Assembly (NCBI RefSeq): GCF_027889715.1
Contig: NZ_JAPJZH010000007.1
Span: forward strand, 62,001-126,000
Length of the DNA: 64,000 bases
Origin: Allohoeflea poritis
GTDB taxonomy: Bacteria > Pseudomonadota > Alphaproteobacteria > Rhizobiales > Rhizobiaceae
Direction: 5' to 3'
Part shown: piece by piece, positions 9,580 to 18,451 of the stretch
How the letters are laid out: each line of letters opens with the position of its first letter
Position numbering within the stretch: the first letter of the stretch is position 1
Notes under the pieces: generated by a model
Database searches by the model: none
What the model saw: only the letters and a program-made list of their open reading frames with translations
What the model was told of the DNA's origin: nothing
Program-made: the position numbers and the translations under genes

Positions 9580-9591
9580 TTTTACGTAAAA
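9580..9591. promoter_or_regulatory. 12-bp perfect palindrome TTTTACGTAAAA upstream of fadD
   Basis: The site lies about 120 bp upstream of the fadD start codon. Perfect dyad symmetry and AT-rich ends suggest an operator for a dimeric regulator, for instance an acyl-CoA-responsive TetR-type repressor. That identity is a guess. Confidence 0.4.
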
Positions 9592-9713
9592 TGACACTTG
9601 CACCGGAGGGCCGGTGACCATAAATCTGGGAGCGAGGGAGGCGTGCCTTTGTTTCGGTGACGGGACGGCACGTTAAAGAACAATCAGAGCGCTTGGGCAC
9701 CCGGGAGGAATTC

Positions 9714-11441
9714 ATGTCGACAGCACCTGACGAAAAAAAAGCTTCGCAGCCGAATGAGAAAATCTGGCTGAAGTCCTATCCCGAAGGTGTGCCCGCGAAC
9801 ATCGGCAAACTTGAGCACGCTTCCGTCGGCGCCCTGATCAAGAAAGCCTGCGAGGATAATGCATCGAAACCCGCCTATACATGTATGGGCAAGACGATCA
9901 CCTATGGCGAGCTCGACACCTACGGGGCGCAGATCGGTTCATGGCTGCAGTCCCTGGGCCTTCAAAAGGGCGACCGCGTTGCCATCATGATGCCCAATAT
10001 CCTGCAATATCCCATCGCGGCAGCCGCTGTGCTGCAAGCCGGCTATGTCGTCGTCAATGTCAACCCGCTCTACACTCCGCGCGAACTGGAACATCAGCTG
10101 AAGGATTCCGGCGCGAAGGCCATCTTCATCCTGGAGAACTTCGCGACGACCCTGCAGCAGGTCATCGCCCGCACCGAGGTCAAGCATGTCTGTGTCGCGA
10201 CCATGGGCGACATGATGGGTCTGAAGGGCCATCTGGTGAATTTCGTGGTGCGCCGGGTCAAGAAAATGGTGCCCGACTGGTCGCTGCCCGGCCATACGCC
10301 TTTCAAGGCGGCGCTGGCGGCGGGAGCCGGCAAGTCCTTCACAATGGCCGATGTGGGGCCGGACGACATCGCCTTCCTGCAATATACGGGCGGCACGACG
10401 GGCGTTTCCAAGGGCGCGACGCTGAGCAACCGCAATATCCTGTCGAACGCGGCCCAGAACCATGTCTGGCTGGAGGCGCTGAAGCGCAAGGAAAAGCTGC
10501 CCGATCAGCTTGTCTATATCTGCTGCCTGCCGCTCTACCACATCTTCGCGCTGACGGTGAACGCCATCATGGGCATGGACCAGGGCGCCCACAACGTCCT
10601 CATTCCCAATCCGCGCGACATTCCCGGCTTCGTCAAGGAGCTCGGCAAGTACCAGTATCATGTGCTGCCGGGGCTCAACACGCTGTTCAATGCGCTGCTC
10701 AACAATGAAGACTTCAGGAAACTCGACTTTTCCGAATTGCGGCTGACGCTGGGCGGCGGGATGGCCGTGCAGCGGCCGGTGGCCGAGCGCTGGAAGGAAT
10801 TGACCGGTTGCTCCATCTCGGAAGGCTACGGCCTTTCGGAAACCTCCCCGGTCGCAACCGCCAACCGCTTCGATGGCGACGGCGAATTCACCGGAGCCAT
10901 CGGCCTTCCGCTGCCCTCGACGGACATCGACATTCGCGACGACGACGGCAAGTCGCTGCCGCTCGGCGAAGTGGGCGAGATCTGCATACGCGGACCGCAG
11001 GTGATGGTGGGCTACTGGAACCGGCCGGAAGAAACGGCAAAGGTGATGACCGAGGACGGTTTCTTCCGCTCCGGCGACATGGGCTATATGGACGAGACCG
11101 GCTATGTGCGCATCGTCGACCGCAAGAAGGACATGGTGCTCGTCTCCGGCTTCAACGTCTATCCGAACGAGGTCGAGGAGGTGGCAGCAAGCCATGACGG
11201 CATCCTGGAAGCAGCCGTCATCGGCGTTCCGGACGAGCATTCGGGCGAAGTGGTCAAGATGTTCGTCGTGCGGTCCGACCCGAACCTGACGGAAGAGGAT
11301 GTCCGCAACTGGTGTTCCGACAAGCTGACCAACTACAAGCGGCCGAAATATATCGAGTTCCGCGACGAACTGCCAAAGACCAATGTCGGCAAGATCCTGC
11401 GCCGCGAGTTGCGGGACGCGGACCTTGCGAAAACCGCCTGA
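9714..11441 (+). CDS. fadD: Long-chain fatty acid-CoA ligase
   Basis: The 575-residue protein is an acyl-adenylate-forming ligase that activates fatty acids to acyl-CoA at the inner membrane. The ATP-binding motif is 'YTGGTTGVSKGATLSN', the A5-type motif is 'GYGLSETSPV', the fatty acyl-CoA synthetase signature region is 'DGFFRSGDMGYMDETGY...DRKKDMVLVSGFNVYPNE', and the catalytic lysine lies in 'LPKTNVGKILRREL'. I start at 9714 (MSTAPDEKK) because GGAGG lies five bases upstream; an in-frame ATG at 9657 has no such site. A strong terminator follows the stop. Length and motif order match FadD. Confidence 0.95.
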   Translation: MSTAPDEKKASQPNEKIWLKSYPEGVPANIGKLEHASVGALIKKACEDNASKPAYTCMGKTITYGELDTYGAQIGSWLQSLGLQKGDRVAIMMPNILQYPIAAAAVLQAGYVVVNVNPLYTPRELEHQLKDSGAKAIFILENFATTLQQVIARTEVKHVCVATMGDMMGLKGHLVNFVVRRVKKMVPDWSLPGHTPFKAALAAGAGKSFTMADVGPDDIAFLQYTGGTTGVSKGATLSNRNILSNAAQNHVWLEALKRKEKLPDQLVYICCLPLYHIFALTVNAIMGMDQGAHNVLIPNPRDIPGFVKELGKYQYHVLPGLNTLFNALLNNEDFRKLDFSELRLTLGGGMAVQRPVAERWKELTGCSISEGYGLSETSPVATANRFDGDGEFTGAIGLPLPSTDIDIRDDDGKSLPLGEVGEICIRGPQVMVGYWNRPEETAKVMTEDGFFRSGDMGYMDETGYVRIVDRKKDMVLVSGFNVYPNEVEEVAASHDGILEAAVIGVPDEHSGEVVKMFVVRSDPNLTEEDVRNWCSDKLTNYKRPKYIEFRDELPKTNVGKILRRELRDADLAKTA

Positions 11442-11470
11442 CCGGCAGGGAAAATTCGAATGCGACACGA

Positions 11471-11494
11471 ACGCCGGGCCTTGCCCGGCGTTTT
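11471..11494 (+). terminator. Rho-independent terminator after fadD
   Basis: A 9-bp GC-rich stem (ACGCCGGGC / GCCCGGCGT) with a CTT loop spans 11471-11491 and is followed by TTTT. It starts 30 bases after the fadD stop codon. Confidence 0.85.
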
Positions 11495-11620
11495 GCATCT
11501 GGGCATTTAAATCGATTTGACCGCCCGTTTCAGCTATGCGACATAGCCGTCGCATTCATCTATTATGACAAGCCAGTGGCGCGCCTGACGCGCCCTGCGC
11601 CCATTTGAACAGGATTTGAA

Positions 11621-13249
11621 ATGATCCCGGACATCGGCAGGACTCTCACAAAGCTTCAGGTTCACCACGTGCAGACCATGCCGCTCGACATGCGCGCCGC
11701 CTTTGCCGGAGATCCCGATCGATTCGAACGGTATTCGGCGCGCCTCGACGACCTGCTGCTCGATTATTCGAAATGTCCGGCCGATACGGAAACGATGCAT
11801 CTGCTGCAGCAGCTGGCCATCGACGCGGACCTCGAGCAGAAGCGCGACGCGATGTTTTCCGGCGCGCATATCAACGCGACCGAGGACAGAGCCGTTCTGC
11901 ACACGGCGCTGCGCAACCGTTCTGACGCACCGGTGCGCGACGGCGGGAAAGACGTCATGCCGCAAATCCGCGCGGTGCTCGATGCGATGGGCGCTTTCGC
12001 GACCGGGCTGAGCGATGGCACCATTGCCGGTGCGACGGGCAAGAGGATTACGGACGTCGTCAATATCGGCATCGGCGGATCGGACCTCGGTCCGGCCATG
12101 ACCTGCCAGGCGCTCTCGCCCTATTGCGACGGGCCTGCGGTCCATTTCGTTTCCAATATCGACGGCGCGCATATCGCCGATGCGCTGGCGAAACTCGATC
12201 CGGAGACGACGCTGGTCATCGTTGCCTCAAAGACATTCACAACAATCGAGACGATGACCAACGCGGCAACGGCCCGCAAGTGGATCGCCGAGGCGATGGG
12301 CGAGGAGGCGGTCGGGCAGCATTTCGCGGCGGTGTCGACGGCGCTCGACAAGGTTGCCGCTTTCGGCATTGGCCAGGAACGGGTTTTCGGCTTCTGGGAT
12401 TTCGTCGGCGGACGCTACTCGATCTGGTCGGCCATCGGCCTGCCGCTGATGATCGCCATCGGGCCGAAGCGCTTTGGCGAATTCCTCGAAGGTGCCCACA
12501 ACCTCGACAATCATTTCCGCACCGCGCCGGTGCTCGAAAACCTGCCGATGCTGCTTGGGCTGATCGGCTTCTTCCATCGCGCCGTCTGCAATTGGGGCTC
12601 GCGCGCCGTCATCCCCTATGACCAGCGGCTGGCGCGCCTGCCGGCCTACTTGCAGCAGCTCGACATGGAATCGAACGGCAAGAGCGTGGCTGTCGACGGA
12701 AAGGCCCTGGAAGGCCCGTCCGGCCCGCTGGTCTGGGGCGAACCCGGCACCAACAGCCAGCACGCCTTCTTCCAGCTCCTGCACCAGGGCAGCGACATCA
12801 TTCCCGTTGAATTCATCATCGCGGCACAGGGGCACGAGCCGGACCTGCAGCATCAGCATGACCTTCTCGTCGCCAATTGCCTGGCACAGTCGGAAGCGCT
12901 GATGCGCGGCCGCACGCTCGAGGAGGCGCAGGCCCAGATGCAGGCCAATGGCGCCGATGTGTCGCTGGCGCCGCACCGGGTCTTTGCCGGCAACCGCCCG
13001 TCCCTGACGATCGCCTACAAGAAGCTCACGCCCTACGCGCTCGGCCGGCTGATCGCGCTTTACGAGCACCGCGTCTTCGTCGAGGCACAACTCTTCGGCA
13101 TCAACGCCTTCGACCAATGGGGCGTTGAGCTCGGCAAGGAACTCGCCACGGCGCTGCTTCCGGTTGTCGAGGGTAAGGAGGACGCCGAAGGCCATGACAG
13201 CTCCACCGCCGGACTGGTCGCATTCATTCAGGAAGAGCAGAAGGGTTGA
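11621..13249 (+). CDS. pgi: Glucose-6-phosphate isomerase
   Basis: The 542-residue protein interconverts glucose 6-phosphate and fructose 6-phosphate in the cytoplasm. Family motifs are clear: '[13 protein letters not shown]', '[10 protein letters not shown]', the signature '[18 protein letters not shown]', '[14 protein letters not shown]' and '[16 protein letters not shown]' with the catalytic His. Length matches the bacterial enzyme. A small 6-bp hairpin (11533-11547) lies in the upstream gap. The gene converges with the DUF1203 gene and the two stop codons are only 7 bp apart. Confidence 0.97.
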   Translation: MIPDIGRTLTKLQVHHVQTMPLDMRAAFAGDPDRFERYSARLDDLLLDYSKCPADTETMHLLQQLAIDADLEQKRDAMFSGAHINATEDRAVLHTALRNRSDAPVRDGGKDVMPQIRAVLDAMGAFATGLSDGTIAGATGKRITDVVNIGIGGSDLGPAMTCQALSPYCDGPAVHFVSNIDGAHIADALAKLDPETTLVIVASKTFTTIETMTNAATARKWIAEAMGEEAVGQHFAAVSTALDKVAAFGIGQERVFGFWDFVGGRYSIWSAIGLPLMIAIGPKRFGEFLEGAHNLDNHFRTAPVLENLPMLLGLIGFFHRAVCNWGSRAVIPYDQRLARLPAYLQQLDMESNGKSVAVDGKALEGPSGPLVWGEPGTNSQHAFFQLLHQGSDIIPVEFIIAAQGHEPDLQHQHDLLVANCLAQSEALMRGRTLEEAQAQMQANGADVSLAPHRVFAGNRPSLTIAYKKLTPYALGRLIALYEHRVFVEAQLFGINAFDQWGVELGKELATALLPVVEGKEDAEGHDSSTAGLVAFIQEEQKG

Positions 13250-13256
13250 GCGCGGT

Positions 13257-13727
13257 TCAGGCGCGCTCGACACGGCAGTAGAAGCAGTTATTGCTGGCCG
13301 AACGGATGTGGATGAAGGCGATCTGCACATCCTCAAACATCGTCTCGCACGCCGAAACAATGTCAGCGGTTGCGACCACTTTCCCGGTTCCGTAGCAAAT
13401 GCGCTCATCCGCCGAATAGCCGCGAATGATGAATTGCGGCGATGTCTTCATGACATCCGGCAGCGCGTCGCTATCCGCGCGGCGCTCGCAGGCATCCGCG
13501 CACAGATAGATCGGGCCCGTCTCCGCATAGGGCTGAACGCTTTCGAAGGGCCTGTGGCCGATGGTGAGAAACGCCCTGTCTTTTTGCACGAATCTCAGGC
13601 AGTGGCGACAGGGGATTCCGACGCCGTCCGAAGTGCATCTCTCGGGTTTCTGACGATTGGAGTCCGCACCGCCGGACTGCAAGGCGCGGACTGTCTCTGT
13701 TGGCAAGGCTTTGAAAAGGATCGACAT
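13257..13727 (-). CDS. DUF1203 family protein
   Basis: The 156-residue product begins at the ATG at 13727 (MSILFKALPTE) with GGAGA upstream; an in-frame start at 13805 would run into the neighbouring terminator. The layout 'PCRHCLRFVQ', 'ERAFLTIGHRPF'-like text ('DRAFLTIGHRPFESVQPYAETGPIYLCAD') and the C-terminal 'FIHIRSASNNCFYCRVER' matches the DUF1203 family. The family has no established function. CxxC pairs near the N- and C-termini might bind metal. It is convergent with pgi and downstream of the mmsA terminator. Confidence 0.8.
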   Translation of the reverse strand: MSILFKALPTETVRALQSGGADSNRQKPERCTSDGVGIPCRHCLRFVQKDRAFLTIGHRPFESVQPYAETGPIYLCADACERRADSDALPDVMKTSPQFIIRGYSADERICYGTGKVVATADIVSACETMFEDVQIAFIHIRSASNNCFYCRVERA

Positions 13728-13807
13728 GGCACGTCTCCGGGCTGGTTGTTTCCCGGAGAGATGCGGCAAAGCGTGCGAAGCCGATATCCGCTTGTTGCCT
13801 CGCAATC

Positions 13808-13836
13808 AAAAACGCCCGCCGGATTGGCGGGCGTTT
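13808..13836 (-). terminator. Rho-independent terminator after mmsA
   Basis: On the minus strand an 11-bp stem (AAACGCCCGCC / GGCGGGCGTTT, 13836-13810) with a 5-base loop runs into a T-tract. It is 25 bases beyond the mmsA stop. Confidence 0.85.
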
Positions 13837-13860
13837 CAATTCTTCCGATGAAGCCTTTGA

Positions 13861-15357
13861 TCAGTTCATCGTCGGGATGACGAATTCGGCGCCGTCCTTG
13901 ACACCCGAGGGCCAGCGCGAGGTGACCGTCTTGGTCTTGGTGTAGAAGCGGAAGGCGTCCGGTCCGTGCTGGTTGAGGTCGCCGAAGGACGAACCCTTCC
14001 AGCCGCCGAAAGTGTAATAGGCGATCGGCACGGGGATCGGCACGTTGACGCCGACCATGCCAACCTGGACACGCGCGGCGAAATCGCGCGCCGCATCGCC
14101 GTCGCGGGTGAAGATGGCGACGCCGTTGCCGTATTCGTGCTCATTGGGCAGACGCAGCGCCTCTTCATAGTTGTCGGCGCGCACCACGGAAAGCACCGGA
14201 CCGAAGATCTCTTCCTTGTAGATGCGCATGTCGGGCGTGACATTGTCGAACAGGCAGCCGCCCATATAGTAGCCGTTCTCGTAGCCCTGCATCTTGAAGT
14301 CGCGGCCATCGACCACGAGCTTGGCGCCTTCTTCGACGCCGAGATCGACATAGCCCTTGACGCGATCGAGCGCCTGTTGGGTCACCAGCGGTCCGAAATC
14401 GGCGGACGGATCGGTGGACGGTCCCACTTTCAGGCTTTCGACGCGCGGCGCCAGCGCCTCGACGAGGCGGTCGGCTGTCTGCTGCCCGACGGGAACGGCG
14501 ACGGAAACCGCCATGCAGCGCTCGCCGGCCGAGCCGTATCCGGCGCCGACCAGCGCGTCGACGGCCTGGTCCATGTCGGCATCGGGCATGATGATCATGT
14601 GGTTCTTGGCGCCGCCGAAACACTGCACGCGCTTGCCGTTGGCGCAGCCGCGGCTGTAGATATATTCGGCGATCGGCGTCGAGCCGACAAAGCCGACGGC
14701 CTTGATGTCGGGGTCGTCGAGGATCGCATCGACCGCTTCCTTGTCGCCATTGACGACATTGAGGATGCCCTCGGGCAGGCCGGCCTCGATGAAGAGTTCG
14801 GCGATGCGCATGGGAACGCCCGGATCACGTTCGGACGGCTTGAGGATGAAAGCGTTGCCGACGGCGATTGCCGGGGCGATCTTCCACAGCGGAATCATGG
14901 CCGGGAAATTGAACGGGGTGATGCCGGCGACGACGCCGAGCGCCTGGCGCATGGAATAGACATCGATGCCCGGACCCGCGCCATCGGTGAACTCGCCCTT
15001 CATCAGATGCGGCGCGCCGATGCAGAACTCGACGACCTCGAGGCCGCGCTGGATGTCGCCCTTGGCGTCCGGGATCGTCTTGCCGTGCTCCCTGGCGAGC
15101 AGCTCGGCAAGGGAATCGTATTCCTGGTGGACGAGATCGAGGAACTTCATCAGCACGCGGGCGCGCCTTTGCGGGTTCGTCGCCGCCCATTCGGGCTGCG
15201 CGGCCCTGGCGTTCTCGACCGCCGCGCGCACTTCCGCGGCGCTGGCGAGGGAGACCTTGCCCTGAACCGTTCCGTCCATGGGCATCAGCACGTCGGCCGT
15301 GCGGCCGCTGGTTCCGGCGACCGTCCTGCCGCCGATAAAGTGTCCGATTTCACGCAT
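13861..15357 (-). CDS. mmsA: CoA-acylating methylmalonate-semialdehyde dehydrogenase
   Basis: The 498-residue enzyme converts methylmalonate or malonate semialdehyde to propionyl- or acetyl-CoA with NAD. It acts in valine, inositol and 3-hydroxypropionate breakdown. The catalytic cysteine sits in 'GSAGERCMAVSVAVPVG'. Other markers are 'GVVAGITPFNFPAMIPLWK', 'FVGSTPIAEYIY' and the C-terminal 'GVNVPIPVPIAYYTFGGWKGSSFG'. Length equals characterised MmsA. I start at 15357 with GGAGG six bases upstream; this region holds a 15-bp tandem duplication (see repeat). A divergent LysR gene 142 bp away is the likely regulator. DddC of DMSP catabolism is a close homologue, of interest given the DddP homologue 8 kb away. 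Confidence 0.95.
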   Translation of the reverse strand: MREIGHFIGGRTVAGTSGRTADVLMPMDGTVQGKVSLASAAEVRAAVENARAAQPEWAATNPQRRARVLMKFLDLVHQEYDSLAELLAREHGKTIPDAKGDIQRGLEVVEFCIGAPHLMKGEFTDGAGPGIDVYSMRQALGVVAGITPFNFPAMIPLWKIAPAIAVGNAFILKPSERDPGVPMRIAELFIEAGLPEGILNVVNGDKEAVDAILDDPDIKAVGFVGSTPIAEYIYSRGCANGKRVQCFGGAKNHMIIMPDADMDQAVDALVGAGYGSAGERCMAVSVAVPVGQQTADRLVEALAPRVESLKVGPSTDPSADFGPLVTQQALDRVKGYVDLGVEEGAKLVVDGRDFKMQGYENGYYMGGCLFDNVTPDMRIYKEEIFGPVLSVVRADNYEEALRLPNEHEYGNGVAIFTRDGDAARDFAARVQVGMVGVNVPIPVPIAYYTFGGWKGSSFGDLNQHGPDAFRFYTKTKTVTSRWPSGVKDGAEFVIPTMN

Positions 15358-15363
15358 TGCATT

Positions 15364-15393
15364 CCTCCATGTGGTTGGCCTCCATGTGGTTGG
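15364..15393. repeat. 15-bp tandem duplication carrying the mmsA ribosome-binding site
   Basis: The unit CCTCCATGTGGTTGG is present twice in a row (15364-15378, 15379-15393) directly upstream of mmsA. On the minus strand each copy contains GGAGG, so the ribosome-binding sequence has been duplicated. Being 15 bp, it also keeps the upstream frame open. Confidence 0.85.
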
Positions 15394-15499
15394 CCGCATT
15401 CTGCGCTTTAAATTCTGAAAATCAACGCGCAGGCTTTCGCAACCGTTGTGCGCATTTTATAGTTCCGCAAATTCGATGTATTCGGGCTGAAAGAATGGC

Positions 15500-16381
15500 A
15501 TGAACTGGGACGATGTGCGAATTTTTCTGGCGGTTGCGCGCTCCGGCCAGATCCTCGCCGCGTCGCGGCGGCTGGGGCTCAACCATGCCACGGTCGGGCG
15601 GCGGGTCGGCGCGCTTGAAGATGCGCTGCAATCGAAACTGCTGATCCGGCGCACCAATGGCTGCGACCTGACGCCCGAGGGCGAAGCGTTCATGCATGCG
15701 GCCGAACGCATGGAGGCCGAGATGCTGTCGGCCCGCTCCGCCGTCGGCATGACGGATACCGAAGTGACCGGAGCGGTGCGCATCGGCGCAACGGACGGTT
15801 TCGGCGTTTCCTTCCTTGCGCCGCGTCTCGGGCAGCTCACCGAGCGCTATCCAGGCCTGAAGATCCAGCTTGTGCCGGTGCCGCTCAGCTTCTCGCTGTC
15901 GCGCCGCGAGGCGGATGTGGTCATCACCGTCGAGCGGCCGGACACCGGCCGGCTGATCACCCGCAAGCTGGTCGACTATACGCTGGCGCTCTACGCCTCG
16001 AAGAATTATCTCGCCGCCCACGGCATGCCCGAAAACGAAGAGGCTCTGAAACAGCACCGGCTGATCGGCTATGTCGAAGACCTGATCATGTCGCCGCGCC
16101 TGCACTACCGTTCGGAGTTCGCGCGCAACTGGGAATCGGATTTCGAGATCTCGGCCGTGCTCGGACAGGTGGAGGCCGTGCGGGCCGGCGCCGGCATCGG
16201 CATATTGCACACATTCCTGGCGCGCCCGCACAAGGAACTGGTTCCGGTTCTGCCGCACAAACAGGTCGGGCGCACCTACTGGATCGTCTATCACGAGAAC
16301 CTGCGCAATATCCGGCGCATCAAGGCCGTCGTCGATTTCATCGCAGAAGAGACGGATCGGGAAAGAGGTCAGTTTTCCTGA
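15500..16381 (+). CDS. LysR-family transcriptional regulator
   Basis: The 293-residue protein has an N-terminal winged helix-turn-helix ('MNWDDVRIFLAVARSG', 'AASRRLGLNHATVGRRVGALE') and a periplasmic-binding-like effector domain from about residue 90. It is transcribed divergently from mmsA across a 142-bp gap, the classic arrangement for a LysR regulator of the neighbouring gene. The probable inducer is an intermediate of valine or malonate-semialdehyde metabolism, by inference. A hairpin-rich terminator region follows its stop. Confidence 0.93.
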   Translation: MNWDDVRIFLAVARSGQILAASRRLGLNHATVGRRVGALEDALQSKLLIRRTNGCDLTPEGEAFMHAAERMEAEMLSARSAVGMTDTEVTGAVRIGATDGFGVSFLAPRLGQLTERYPGLKIQLVPVPLSFSLSRREADVVITVERPDTGRLITRKLVDYTLALYASKNYLAAHGMPENEEALKQHRLIGYVEDLIMSPRLHYRSEFARNWESDFEISAVLGQVEAVRAGAGIGILHTFLARPHKELVPVLPHKQVGRTYWIVYHENLRNIRRIKAVVDFIAEETDRERGQFS

Positions 16382-16405
16382 TTTTCCAACACTTTACCGC
16401 ATATT

Positions 16406-16425
16406 ATGCTGCATTGCAGCAATTT
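16406..16425. terminator. Small hairpin with T-rich tail after the LysR gene
   Basis: GCTGC-ATT-GCAGC at 16408-16420 forms a short stem followed by AATTTTATT. It is 25 bases after the LysR stop and may act as a weak terminator on the plus strand. Confidence 0.4.
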
Positions 16426-16437
16426 TATTGTACGCAA

Positions 16438-16478
16438 AATGCTGCACCTATGCTGCGCAGCATTTCTGCAGCATTTTT
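16438..16478. terminator. Double-palindrome bidirectional terminator
   Basis: An outer inverted repeat AATGCTGCA / TGCAGCATT (16438-16446, 16467-16475) encloses a perfect 14-bp palindrome ATGCTGCGCAGCAT (16450-16463). T-runs flank it on both strands. It lies between the convergent LysR and nucleoside phosphorylase genes and could end both transcripts. Confidence 0.65.
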
Positions 16479-16487
16479 CTTCGAGGC

Positions 16488-17252
16488 CTACGCTTCCGAT
16501 CGCGCCTTTCCCGCCTCTTCCGCGAGCTCAAGCGCCACGTCGAAGACCTTTTGATTGGAGCGCTTCAATCGCGCCGCATCGTCCGGCTCCAGCGGGTCGA
16601 GAAAGGTGCGCCCATGGGGCAACGCGTCCCAGACCGTGAGCATCGAGACGGCCTTGACGCCGAAATAATCCGCAACGGCAGCGACCGTGGAAGTCTCCAT
16701 GTCGATCGACAGCAGGCCTTCCGCGGCCCAGCCGTCGCACATATCGTCGGACTGCGCGAAGAGGCTCGGCCAGGTCAGATGATACGCTCTTTGTGTCTCG
16801 ACGGCGTGGCCGTTGAGATGGCGCTCGGCGCGCTCCAGCCAATGCGCATCCATGCGCACCGTCTGCCCTGCCCCGTAATGCTGCGAGACACCGTCGCGGG
16901 CCGCGCAGCTTTCCGGCAGGATGACCTTGCCTGAGGACGCCTGCGGATCGAGCGTGCCGCAGGTGCCGATCTGGATGAGAAGCGGCGTCCCGAGCTGGGC
17001 GAAGATATGGGCCGGCTCGACCGCCCGGGCCGCGCCATAGGCGCAGCAATAAACAACATCCACATCATTCCATGAGCCGGCAAACATATCCGGAAAGGCA
17101 AGCTCGCGAACGTCGGACAGCTTGGAGAGCCGGTTGCCGGTGGCCGTCTCGCGCCACCAGGTGCCTTCAAGGATCAGCGCCGCCGGCTCCCGGCCACGCG
17201 GTATGCCCAGCGCCTCGCGCCAGATTTCGCCGGAATAGTCCAGGATGGCCAT
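16488..17252 (-). CDS. Nucleoside phosphorylase-I family protein (uridine/purine phosphorylase-like)
   Basis: The 254-residue product starts at the ATG at 17252 with AAGG upstream. It shows phosphorylase-superfamily features: 'LIQIGTCGTLDPQASSGKVILPE' for phosphate binding and 'SIDMETSTVAAVADYFGVKAVSMLTV' with the ribose-binding Met-Glu. It probably splits a nucleoside into base and sugar phosphate in the cytoplasm; the base is unknown. It lies 19 bp after the carboxynorspermidine decarboxylase gene. Polyamine routes that use decarboxylated SAM release methylthioadenosine, but the route encoded here does not, so the link to polyamines is unexplained; uridine or another pyrimidine nucleoside would suit the pyrC-pyrE part of the cluster. 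Confidence 0.85.
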   Translation of the reverse strand: MAILDYSGEIWREALGIPRGREPAALILEGTWWRETATGNRLSKLSDVRELAFPDMFAGSWNDVDVVYCCAYGAARAVEPAHIFAQLGTPLLIQIGTCGTLDPQASSGKVILPESCAARDGVSQHYGAGQTVRMDAHWLERAERHLNGHAVETQRAYHLTWPSLFAQSDDMCDGWAAEGLLSIDMETSTVAAVADYFGVKAVSMLTVWDALPHGRTFLDPLEPDDAARLKRSNQKVFDVALELAEEAGKARSEA

Positions 17253-17271
17253 GAGCGAACCTTTCTTTGTC

Positions 17272-18450
17272 TCAGGAAAGCCGGCCCTCGAAATCGGCAT
17301 AGGAAAATTCGCGAACCACCTCCAGCGCATCGCTGCGGCTGTCCCAGAGTGCCAGCGCCGGCAGGGGCGTGCCGTTGAAAGTCGTTGCCTTGACCATGGT
17401 GTAGTAGCCGAGATCGAGGAAGACCACCCGGTCGCCGACCCGCGGCGGCGTTTCGAACCGGTAGGTGCCGATAATGTCGCCTGCGAGGCAGGTCGGCCCG
17501 CCGAGCCGCACGATATTCGACTCACCGGGCGCCGCCTCCATATCGCGCGGCAGGGTCTGCGCGCCCAGCACGTCGGGCGTGAACGGCGCTTCGATCACAT
17601 CCGGCATATGGCAGGTGGCGGATGTGTCCATGATCGCCAGTTCGCCGACATTGCCGGTACGGTCAAGCACCTCGGATACAAGCGCGCCGGCGTGGAGCCC
17701 AACGGCAGTGCCAGGCTCCAGGTAGACAGTCAGTCCGGTCCGCTCACGAAACTCTTTTAACCGGCTAATAAATGTATCAACCGGAAAACCCTCTTCCGTG
17801 ATCAGCAGCCCGCCACCCAGATTGATCCATTCGATCGCGCCGAAGAGATGACCGCAGTTCTCTTCCACCGCCGCAAGCATGCGATCGAATGCTTCGTAAG
17901 GATGATCGCAAAGCGCGTGGATGTGTATACCGGACAGGCCGTCGAGATCCGCGGCCGTCAATTCATTCGCCGGAACGCCGAGGCGCGACCAGGGCGCGCA
18001 GGGATCGTAGAGCGGGTTTTCCACCTCATTGTGGCCGGGATTGACCCGCAGCCCGAAGTGAACACCGGGCGCGCCCACCAGTTTTTCCCGAAAGCGCCGC
18101 CACTGGCCGAGTGAATTGAGGATCAGGTGGTCGGCATAGATGAGCATCTCGTCGATATCCGCCTCTTTCAGGCCGGGCGCATAGGCGTGCATCTGGCCGC
18201 CGAAACGGGTCTTGCCGAGGCGCGCCTCGTAGAGCCCGCTCGCCGCTGTGCCGGACAGATATTTCGAGACAAGGTCGGCAACCGCGAAACAGGAGAAGGC
18301 CTTGAGCGCCAGCAGGATTTCGACGCCGCTCTCACCGCTGACGCGTTTCAGCAGTTTTAAATTGTCCTCAAGCCGCGCCAGGTCGAGCACGTGACACGGG
18401 CTCGGCAGGCGCGCCGTGTCGAGGCGTTCGAAATTCGTCCGGCCCGTCAA
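17272..18450 (-). CDS. nspC: Carboxynorspermidine/carboxyspermidine decarboxylase
   Basis: This PLP-dependent enzyme removes the carboxyl group from carboxyspermidine or carboxynorspermidine, the last step of the aspartate-semialdehyde route to spermidine-type polyamines. The PLP lysine is in 'EILLALKAFSCFAVAD'; other markers are 'GIHIHALCDHPYEAF', 'WINLGGGLLITEEGFPVD', 'VYLEPGTAVGL' and 'MDTSATCHMPDVIEAPF'. The reading frame has no ATG at the right place after the upstream gene: I propose the TTG at 18450, six bases after GAGG and one base past the upstream stop. That gives 392 residues, near the family length. It is translationally adjacent to the synthase gene. Confidence 0.92.
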   Translation of the reverse strand: MTGRTNFERLDTARLPSPCHVLDLARLEDNLKLLKRVSGESGVEILLALKAFSCFAVADLVSKYLSGTAASGLYEARLGKTRFGGQMHAYAPGLKEADIDEMLIYADHLILNSLGQWRRFREKLVGAPGVHFGLRVNPGHNEVENPLYDPCAPWSRLGVPANELTAADLDGLSGIHIHALCDHPYEAFDRMLAAVEENCGHLFGAIEWINLGGGLLITEEGFPVDTFISRLKEFRERTGLTVYLEPGTAVGLHAGALVSEVLDRTGNVGELAIMDTSATCHMPDVIEAPFTPDVLGAQTLPRDMEAAPGESNIVRLGGPTCLAGDIIGTYRFETPPRVGDRVVFLDLGYYTMVKATTFNGTPLPALALWDSRSDALEVVREFSYADFEGRLS

Positions 18451-18451
18451 G

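Larger units (their letters stand above)
9298..9713. promoter_or_regulatory. Divergent intergenic region between imelysin operon and fadD
   Basis: This 416-bp gap holds the control elements of two divergent genes. It is AT-rich in its left half. On the minus strand TTGACA is present at 9428-9423 region ('GAGTTTGACATTC'), a plausible -35 for the imelysin operon. Two 13-bp direct repeats, an Irr-like box and a 12-bp palindrome are listed separately. I see no additional gene. Confidence 0.5.
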
